Source: Peromyscus leucopus
Taxonomy: Eukaryota > Chordata > Mammalia > Rodentia > Cricetidae
NCBI RefSeq assembly: GCF_004664715.2
Contig: NC_051072.1
Location: 35,348,142-35,412,141 of the forward strand
Reading direction: 5' to 3'
DNA length: 64,000 bases
Both the position numbers and the translations under genes were made by a program. Below, piece after piece: positions 56,501 to 64,000 of this stretch (position 1 is the first letter of the stretch; every line of letters begins with the position of its first letter). A model generated the notes under the pieces. It was not told the DNA's origin. It saw only the letters and a list, made by a program, of their open reading frames with translations, and ran no database searches.

Positions 56501-57316
56501 GGGGCGCTTTTCTGGGCAGCGCCCCTCCCCCCAGGCAGTTGTTGGTCATGTGAGTTATTAATTAGATTTTCTTCCTTGTTGGAGTCTGATTGAGCCAGAT
56601 ATTTCTGTTGTTGCAGCTGTTGACTGACAATGAAATCAGTTGAGAACAAAAAAAGTTAGGTTTACTGAGCACAGATTAGGATTTCAATTCAGTAAAGAAG
56701 ATTCGAGCAGTCTGGGGCTCGCACGGGCACGTTTTACAAAATGGTGTTGGTATCTACATCTTTAAACGGCGAAGGGGATGTAGAATCTCAATCACTTGTT
56801 GATTGAGAATTGATTTAGTGCAGACAACAGTGAATCAATTTTCTAAGAAAGGGATTGTGTGTGGTCTAGATATCGGGTAGTTTCTGGGAGGGGATCTGTT
56901 GTTTGGGAGGACCGCAGATGAGGACACAATGTTGCAGAAAACTGAGATCTGGCCCAGCCCAAAGGTCAGCCTGCAGCTGAGATGTGCAGCTCTATAGACC
57001 AGTTCAAATGTTCAACTGTGAGCGTACTTAAGATCTGCCTGACCTTTGAAGTGCCCTGGACTAATACCTTTGACATCTTCAACAGAAGCATCTTAAATAT
57101 GCATTCTCTGGTATTTTAAGCTTTTGTCCAGCCCCCGGGATGGTCAGCTTCTTGACTCCTGAGAGCAAATAGATGAACAAATGAAAAAGGAAATCGGAAA
57201 AGAGGCCAACTGTTCTTGTGTGTTGAGCGCATGTAGAATTTAGTTAGCTATTCATTTCTTCTTGACTCGTGGACATTAGCTGTGAAAGCTGTACTTCCAG
57301 AGGAAACTTCAGGACC
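53561..57316. other. 3.8 kb unique sequence
   Basis: The longest transposon-poor stretch. It includes an 18-bp direct duplication (54360-54396), a small inverted repeat (56784-56810), and several AT-rich motif clusters (54660-55000, 55030-55300). ORFs reach 136 codons and have no domain. I see no exon I can support; conservation is the useful test. Confidence 0.35.
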
Positions 57317-57322
57317 AATACC

Positions 57323-57673
57323 TGTAGTCAGATTTTCGTCTCGGCCGCCAGCTCACAAATAGCGACATGGAGACTTATTAATTATGAAAGCTTGGCCTTA
57401 GTTCAGGCTTGTTCTCAACTAGCTCTTTTAACTGAAATTAACCCATTTATATTAATCTACGTTCTACCACGTGACATTGTCTTTCTTCCATCCCACACCT
57501 CTGGTTTCTTCTCTGTGTCTTGCTGGCAAATCCGCCTTTCTTCTTCCCAGAGTTCTCTCTCTCTCTCTGCCTGGAAGTCTTGCCTATATTCTTCTGCCTA
57601 GCTATTGGCCACTCACTGTTTTATATCAGTCACAGCAATACATCTTCACACAGTGTACAAATATCCCACAGCA
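57323..57673 (-). mobile_element. Class II ERV solo LTR with perfect 6-bp target duplication
   Basis: 351 bp. On the minus strand it starts tgctgtgggatatttgtac and ends ctgactaca, bracketed by AATACC at 57317-57322 and 57674-57679. It shares the start, the ggccaatagctaggcagaag region, the acgtgg motif and the taatataaatgggttaattt motif with the LTR at 13103. The 110-codon plus ORF through it is chance. Confidence 0.92.
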
Positions 57674-57679
57674 AATACC

Positions 57680-57993
57680 CATGGCCAGGAGTGGATCTAT
57701 CTTCATGGCAAAGAGCTCTGCTAACCAGAGGGGATAACTAGAACCTACCAAGTCCACACAGCAAGGAATAGTTTGAAAAGAATCCTACAGATAACTCAGC
57801 ATTTCTTATCACACAGGTAAGAAAATAAAAAGCAACTTTAACTCCCCCGTTTTTCACATCAGAGTCTTGACAATAAAACCCCTGGGGAAAAAGGATTGTC
57901 TGTGGGACCCTTCTGTAACATGTAATCCTAGACTTTAAGTTCAAAGAGTATTTAAAGGTCTCAGCAGCTTTCTGTGGTGGGAGATTTGGTGGT
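57680..57993. other. Unique sequence
   Basis: Nothing recognised. Confidence 0.3.
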
Positions 57994-58351
57994 TGTCTTA
58001 GTTAGGGTTTCTATTGCTATGAAGAGACACCATGACCATGGCATTTCTTCTAAGGAAATCATTTAATGGGGTGGCTCACTTTCGGTTTCTGGGGTTCAGT
58101 CCATTGGCATTATAATGGGACATGCTGGCCTGCAGGCAGACATGGTGCTGCCGCTGAGAGTTCTACATCTTGATCAGCAGTCAACAGGAAGTGAACTGTC
58201 TCACTGGGTGTAGGTTGAACATAGGAGACCTCAAAGCCCACCCCCACAGTGACACACTTCCTCCAACAAGGCCACACCTACTCCAAAAAAGGCCACACCT
58301 CCCATCAGTGCCACTCACTCCCTTTGGGGGCTGTTTTCTTTCAAACCACCA
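57994..58351 (-). mobile_element. ORR1 MaLR solo LTR, antisense
   Basis: tgtcttagttagggtttcta ttgctatgaagagacaccat gaccatgg, acttcctccaacaaggccac acc, tcccatcagtgccactcact ccctttggggg, ttcaaaccacca. Full-length ORR1-type LTR. One end-match to MLT-type flanks is absent, so it sits in unique DNA. Confidence 0.88.
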
Positions 58352-58848
58352 CGGTGGTGGATGGAAGAATTGCCTCCTTAGACTAGAGCAGATAGAAAAT
58401 AAGTTTATTTAGTGAACTCCAAAGAGAGCAGCGGGCATGGCAGTGGAAGAAAGAACTGCCTGTGCATGGGATGAGCTTGAGGGTGGAGTCTCACTGGGTT
58501 AGGGTGAACCACTTTGCTTGCAATGGCCCAGCACGAAATTCCAACCATAAATGAGGGTAGTGCTGATTGGTGATGTTCAGTCTTGAGCCATTAGGGTGAG
58601 TCACCATGCATTCAATTTCCCTGGCATGTATCTCATGCTATGTAAATGAGCTAATTCTGTTTGGCCAGGCTATCGTGTGGTTCTGCTGTTTCACTGTTGG
58701 GGTGAAATGGAGCTATAGTATTTCTGTCTTAGGGATAGTTTCTAGACCGGACTTGCTTTGGCGACCTCTTCCCTTTGGGGGTCTCTCGATCTTGGCTTCC
58801 CTTCCATACTTCCAGGTCCACAATGAGACCACAGGGATAAGGCAGTAA
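58352..58848 (-). mobile_element. Possible LTR adjoining ORR1
   Basis: On the minus strand a poly-A-signal-like cactaaataaacttattttc is followed by ctgctctagtctaaggaggc, as in an R-U5. Upstream has CT-rich and catg-containing stretches. No sister copy or target duplication was found, so this remains a weak call. Confidence 0.3.
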
Positions 58849-60845
58849 AGTGGTTAGGGTGGGTGAGGACCTTTCACTCTTAACAATGAGGCTATGGTGG
58901 ACCTCCGATGTTCATTCTGCCTTTGCTGTCTACTTGAACACATGCAGTCATCCAAGACACGGTTACTCCTCAAAAGTCTCAAAGATTTTTCTTTTAAGTG
59001 CAGCTGTCTCTGAGGTCCCAGGAGAAAAAGGAGACACGTGGGGGTGGATCTGGTGTCATTTCCCCCAGGTTCGCCTCTCCTGACCCTTGCCTCACCTACA
59101 CCCTGCCCACTCCACACACGGCTTTGCTGGGCTGGAAATTGGAGTCCGGAGGAAGTGCCCTGGCCTTGGACTCTTGGATACCCAGCATCAAAGGCCGTGG
59201 TGGTGAGCCAGAGAGGAAGCACTGCACGCCTCTCATTGAGTTAGCAAGAGTTAGCTTTCCAGAACAGCAGGGAGGAAAGGTTGGGTAGCAGCAAGACCCA
59301 GGATCCAGTCATGACTGGGCTATTTCTGAGACTCTTGGCAAGTCCTTGCTCAATAGAATAGGGGACTCCAAGCACCAAAACTAATGTTTGTCACCACCTA
59401 GGTGTACATACCTTAGACTGCAAGAGGAAGACGGAAACCATTATGCCTGCTCTCAGGGTTTTGTTTCCCAGCATTACAAGCTATTTGGGAATTGTAGCCT
59501 AAATCCTTTCTTCAATAGAGACTTGCAGTACCTCTCTTTCCACGGAGAGTGTCTGATTTCTAAAAGGTTAATGACTCCTGTCTTGGTATCCCAGGTAGGA
59601 AAAGATAAGAGGAACATTTGCTTGTGTTCCACATTCATGGGAGTCACAACTGAAAGACGGTGATCTTCTTTCAGGGATGTCACAAAAGACCATGTACTCT
59701 TGCAGGGTACTACTTGCCAATTATTCTATCAATGAATGAATCCATGTATTCATTCATTCATTCATCTACTCAAATATTTGAGTTGAATTCATTCACCTAT
59801 TTGACAAATTATAATGTAGCATTACATGATTTGGGAACATAAGGGTAAGTCCTGTGGATAAACCATCCTTGTTTACACTAGGAGGAGACTGAGATGGTAA
59901 AGCAGCCCTTGGGATTGTGGTCATTATATTCCCTTTGATAGAGAAGCCATAGAGTGCCAAGAGCTTGCACGAGACAGGGACCTGGATCCCTCTACTTTCC
60001 CAAGGAAGTGATGTATAAGGACAAGCAGTAGGAGTCATCAGATGGCAAGAGGGGAGAGAGAGGGCAGTATGTACAGAGGGCAGTCAAGCCAATGGACAGC
60101 CTACGTAAGGCTGCAGCTGAGAAAGGTCACAATGGGTTGCAACAAAGATCGTAGCATGACGGGGTGTGGCAGCGGGAAGCGTGAATAAAGTAGCGGTAAC
60201 CGGGGACTTCCGTGGCCTCTTGCGCAAGGGGGTATTACACAAGAGGTTTTGGAGAACAGTAGGTCTGTTTCCTGTGCTCAGCACAAAGTGGAAGTGAGAG
60301 ACCAGCAGCAGGGAGATGAGTGAGGGGCTGTGGGAAAGTGACAAGGAAGGCTGCCCGTGAAAACGGAGGAAAGACTGGCAGACCCAGAGGTCTTTGCGAT
60401 TGGCCAGGAGATTGCACCAAGGAAGACCGGAGAGCACTGCACAGCATCAAATTTGTAGGAGCAGCCAGCCCTCTGCTGAACAGTACTCGTTGGGGCTCAC
60501 TTACCATAATAGTTTTCAAACCGTGTCCCAATCGTCCCCGGCTTTCCCATTCAACCTGAATGTTTCCATATTAACCCATTTGGACAAAGGCTGGGACACC
60601 ACTGTTCTACTTTCTCACGGTGGACTCCTTCTGCTTGAATTCCAAGTGCCCCCAGGGATAATTAAATCTGGATGTGGGTATGTCTAGACCACCGCTGTCG
60701 ACACCACCTCCACCTCCATGTTCCTAAGATCTTAAGGCCCCTAAAAATGTGGATCTCTTTTTCTGGTGGTTTTGTCTCTGCTCCCACACCCACCTAACTC
60801 ATTCTTCCTTGGTATGCCTCCCATTGTAATTCTCTCTTCTATGAA

Positions 60846-60846
<1 letters not shown>
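58849..60846. other. 2 kb unique sequence, possible L2 trace
   Basis: Around 59726-59766 an (ATTC)n-like tract precedes text resembling an L2/MIR 3' end (ttcacctatttgacaaatta...atgatttggga). Other parts have nothing recognised; ORFs of 91-122 codons lack domains. Confidence 0.35.

Positions 60847-60881
<35 letters not shown>
60847..60881. repeat. (GT)n microsatellite
   Basis: About 17 GT units. Confidence 0.97.
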
Positions 60882-60884
<3 letters not shown>

Positions 60885-61007
60885 ATTAATTAATCTAAAC
60901 TGTTATATTTATCAACAGGAATAAGAATAAAAAATGACAGCTTACTAGTAACATTTTTGTTAGGTCAAACTCCTTCACAAGGAACAGAAGACAAGATCAG
61001 TGTCTTC

Positions 61008-61187
61008 CGGGTGGTGGTGGCCCATGCCTGTAATCCTAGAACTCAGGAGGTAGAGGCGGGTGAGTTGAGGCCAGCCTGGTCTACAAAGTGAGTTCCAGGA
61101 CAGGCAGAGCTGTTACAAAGAGAAACCTTGTCTCAAAATCAAAAACAAAAACAAACAAACATTAAAAACCAACAAAAAACAAAACCC
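61008..61187 (+). repeat. B1 SINE with target duplication
   Basis: cgggtggtggtggcccatgc ctgtaatcctagaactcagg to gagaaaccttgtctcaaaat plus an A-rich (caaaaacaaa) tail. AGTGTCTTC lies at 60999-61007 and 61188-61196. Confidence 0.95.
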
Positions 61188-61196
61188 AGTGTCTTC

Positions 61197-61677
61197 TCCC
61201 TGACTAGAAGACAACTTCCCAAAAGGAATAACTTTAGTCTGTGCCATGGGAGGAAAGGTCTAGGCAGAAGGGAGGTAGAGGCACAATGCCTTCATGCTCA
61301 TAGACACATTCCCAGGCTGTTCTGTTTCTAGAGTCTTCCATTCATTTCTCAACTCTGGTTTCTAGGAGGAGTGTTTTACTTACCCTTGATTTCTCTTTTG
61401 CTAGTGGCAACAACAACCATGTACAAAAGATGTCCCACATCTGTCGGCTGCTCTGCATGTTTCTGGAATTGCCCAAGAACAGCACCAGAACACGAGACTC
61501 CTTTGTGAATAAGTTCAGCCCATGTGTAAATAATTCACTTCATTTTATTTTTATCTTGTAATTTTTCTTCTTTGACAAAAGAAGAATAGCATGGACATTT
61601 TGTCCAATGGCTTGGAAGAGTCCAGAAACTCTATGGACACCTCCTTTTCATTTCTACCACGAGTCAATGACACTAAT
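61197..61677. other. Unique sequence
   Basis: Nothing recognised. Confidence 0.3.
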
Positions 61678-61692
61678 AGAAAACACATTCTT

Positions 61693-61859
61693 GCCGGCAA
61701 TCGTTGGCGCATGCCTTTAATCCCAGCACTCAGGGAGGCAGAGCCAGGCAGATCTCTGTGAGTTCGAGGCCAGCCTGGGCTACAGAGCAAGATCCAGGAC
61801 AGGCACCAAAACTACACAGAGAAACCCTGTCTCAAAAAAAAAAAAAAAGAAGTAAAAAA
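61693..61859 (+). repeat. Young B1 SINE with 15-bp target duplication
   Basis: gccggcaatcgttggcgcat gcctttaatcccagcactca to gagaaaccctgtctc plus poly-A. AGAAAACACATTCTT lies at 61678-61692 and 61860-61874. Confidence 0.97.
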
Positions 61860-61874
61860 AGAAAACACATTCTT

Positions 61875-62295
61875 TCTGAAATTCTTCAGGGGCCTTGTCC
61901 TTATAGCTTTCTGATGCGAACAACTGTAAGTCACCTTACCCTGAGTCGGAAACAGGGCTTCCGTGTTTGTTTTTAAAGAATGTTTGGTTTACCTAGTTAG
62001 TTAAGAAGCAGATCCATCATTTCAGCAGCTTGCTTGGAAGTTCTTCACTTCTTAACAAGTGTGAAGCCCGTAGCTAGTCCTCCCCAGTCGGTGAAGGAGT
62101 CTTTTCCTTATGTGGATCTAATAGTCTTGTCCCCTCACAAACTTGGTTTCCGCTCTCTTCCCACTGAGGAAACCCAGCCCAGGGACAATGTGGAACTAAA
62201 CAAGAAAAACTTCAGCAGCAAGGAAGAAGATTCTTCTAGTCTGAAAAGAGGGAGAAAAGGAAAATCGAGAGGAGGGGTGCAGCACACATTCTAGA
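61875..62295. other. Unique sequence
   Basis: Nothing recognised; the 86-codon ORF at 62034-62294 has no domain. Confidence 0.3.
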
Positions 62296-62515
62296 AGCTG
62301 GCTTGGCGGGGCGAGCCTGTACTACCAACGGCTTTGGAGGCGGAGGCAGGAGGATCATAAATTCAAGGACTGTCTGGTTGCAGAGCGAGTTGGAGGCCAG
62401 CATGGGCATCTAAGTGAGAGATGAACAATGAAAAACGGGGTCGGGGTCTGGCTCAGCAGTGAGCTGCCGTCGCCTAGACAGCGCAAGGCCCTGCCCTCAA
62501 TCTTCAATATTGAAA
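62296..62515 (+). repeat. B1-ID composite (B4/ID_B1) SINE
   Basis: B1-like left part (gctggcttggcggggcgagc, ggaggcggaggcaggaggat cataaattcaagg) followed by an ID-like right part (ggtcggggtctggctcagca gtgagctgccgtcgcctaga, agcgcaaggccctgccctca). Composite 7SL/tRNA SINE. It overlaps the 188-codon minus-strand ORF, which argues against that ORF. Confidence 0.75.
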
Positions 62516-62947
62516 AAGGAAACACAGCATATCCGCTTTGAAATCCCGTGCACTCAGAAGGCTTGGGGACAGGGTGGGGCTGCAGGCTGAAAAAGGAAGC
62601 AGAGAAATGCCTCCTTAGACCCCACCTCCCTCCTCTAAGGTAGACATTGTTGAAAATTGGACCCAGAGATGGAGGGCTGGAGGGTTTCCTGATGTCTTCC
62701 ACCCAGCTTGGCTTTGGGGACACAAAGTAGGAGCCCTGTAGTAAACAGCAGTGCCAGGATCTTGGGGTTCCTGAGAACTTGTTGAGGTGAGACCAGCAAA
62801 TCCTCACCTGTGCTTTATGGAGCTTGATTTGGTGGGAACACAGCTGGTTGTGTGGAGATACTGGAGGCGAGCGGGCGGTTAGGGAGGTCAAAACTGGCAT
62901 TAGGAAGACCAGAGGAGGCAAGTACTGAATTATGGCATCAGTGGAGG
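62516..62947. other. Unique sequence
   Basis: Covered by the 188-codon minus ORF (62355-62921); no domain seen. Confidence 0.3.
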
Positions 62948-63096
62948 GTTAGCTATGGGAGGTGAATGGGACTGTGGGTCAGTTAGATATGAGAGGTGAA
63001 TGGGACTGTGAATCAGTTAGCTATGAGAGGTGAATGGGACTGTGGGTCACAGCTCTGAGAGGTGAATGGGACTGTGGGCCACAGCTCTGAGAGGAA
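62948..63096. repeat. ~34-bp tandem repeat, 4-5 units
   Basis: Units contain agctatgagaggtgaatggg actgtgggtc with small changes; the last two units replace the ttagctat part with cacagctc. Confidence 0.93.
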
Positions 63097-64000
63097 AATA
63101 GCAAGGTCATTTTGGGACACGGGAGTATAAATTGCCTTGAGGCATCCATATGGAGATGTTCTGAGTCAGCCCAGCCTGAGAGAAACGGTTCTGTTGTCTG
63201 GCTCTGTTCCTGGCTCTGCTCCTTTCGTGAAAGTACTCAGAAATGCACAGCCAGTTACCCCTGGTCCAGCACAAAAGCTGAGATGCCTGACCTAATCATC
63301 TCTCATTAAAAAAGGAAAACCTGATAGGAGCAACAGACACTTGCTGTGAATTCCAAATGCTTATCCGTGTTTACGTTAAAGGATGCTGCATTGGTTTTCA
63401 GCACTGGATGGTAGATGAACAGAAGGAAGCGCTTGCTGTATGAAATTTAAGTTGAATTTTAAAGTACATTTTGGGATGTCTTTGAGAACAGTGGACCTGA
63501 ATACATTTGGAAACTTCATGATGTGCATTTTAAGATGCAAACTTTCCACAACAATCAGCAAATAGTCCACTAAGGCCAGATACTTGCCTCCCTAATATTT
63601 ACCCCCAAATAAAGGTTACTTTGATGGAACAAACTCAATATTTAAACCTGTTCTTGACTGAGTATGGAAATCGTTGAAGGAACATGGACCATAATTATAA
63701 ATTGAACCTAAGAAAACAAACCTGGCATTTCACATGCGTAGCATTGGTTCATAAGAAGTCCCATAACATCATTTGATCTTCTGAGTGTGATTTAGTTGAT
63801 CTCAGGCTAAACCTTTTTAGATGAATCCTGAGTCCTAGTGGTATATTTTCACATTTACACATTGAAATGCAAGTAGTTACTCTTATATTCAGGTAGATAT
63901 AATATCAATACCAGAATTTCAGAAAAGCATTTCAAAAGTAAAACTTTTTAAAAGTGCAGATGAGAATTAGCTCCAAGTGATTAGACACCCTCACGTAGAC
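63097..64000. other. 0.9 kb unique AT-rich sequence to window end
   Basis: No repeat or exon recognised. Confidence 0.35.

Noticed and set aside
62355..62921. 188-codon minus-strand ORF
   Set aside because: Overlaps a B1-ID composite SINE at its 3' end, has no domain and no splice or promoter context.

Overview
This window looks like nuclear DNA of a mouse-like rodent. It holds B1, B2, B3, B4 and ID SINEs, ORR1/MT-type MaLR LTRs, rodent L1 3' ends, URR1 hAT transposons and several class II ERV LTRs. The young B1 copies carry a variant in which 'ctttgtgcctttcctggaactcacttggtagccc' is read in pieces on the minus strand; I associate this with cricetids (hamster, vole, deer mouse) rather than Mus or Rattus. 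That placement is inference from memory. I find no protein-coding gene I can defend. Long ORFs are either microsatellite or minisatellite artefacts or chance frames inside LTRs and SINEs. The window is best read as intergenic or deep intronic sequence.

Layout. 0-8 kb: mostly unique sequence with a B3, a URR1, a MaLR pair, and an MLT1 split by an ORR1; 1.3-2.0 kb and 6.4-7.0 kb are non-repetitive stretches that could be regulatory. 8-13 kb: largely unique, with an antisense MT-type LTR and an MIR. 13-17 kb: a solo LTR with perfect 6-bp target duplications, a B4, MaLR and L1 fragments. 17-22 kb: an LTR-dense cluster with two members each of at least two LTR families, one carrying a 130-bp CTG/CAG block in its U3 end. 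22-30 kb: a 0.3-kb GT/GA block, an L1 3' end, B1/B2/ID copies, and a B2 split by an LTR. 30.3-31.3 kb: the most unusual locus, a nested insertion made of one LTR joined to a full-length complement of mature tRNA-Lys. 31-42 kb: URR1, L1, B1, a second copy of the same LTR family, a 17-unit 33-bp minisatellite, and 1.5 kb of unexplained AT-rich sequence. 42-53 kb: old SINEs, MLT1/MaLR and MIR relics, microsatellites. 53-64 kb: mostly unique, with a second solo LTR bearing perfect 6-bp duplications, an ORR1, B1, B4 and a 34-bp tandem repeat.

Nested insertions give relative ages: MLT1 before ORR1 (5 kb), URR1 before B1 (42.7 kb), B2 before an LTR (29 kb), and class II LTR before the LTR+tRNA element (30.6 kb). 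Nothing here works together as an operon or pathway; the content is transposon history plus possible non-coding regulatory DNA. Family names are from memory of consensus features and were not checked against a repeat library.
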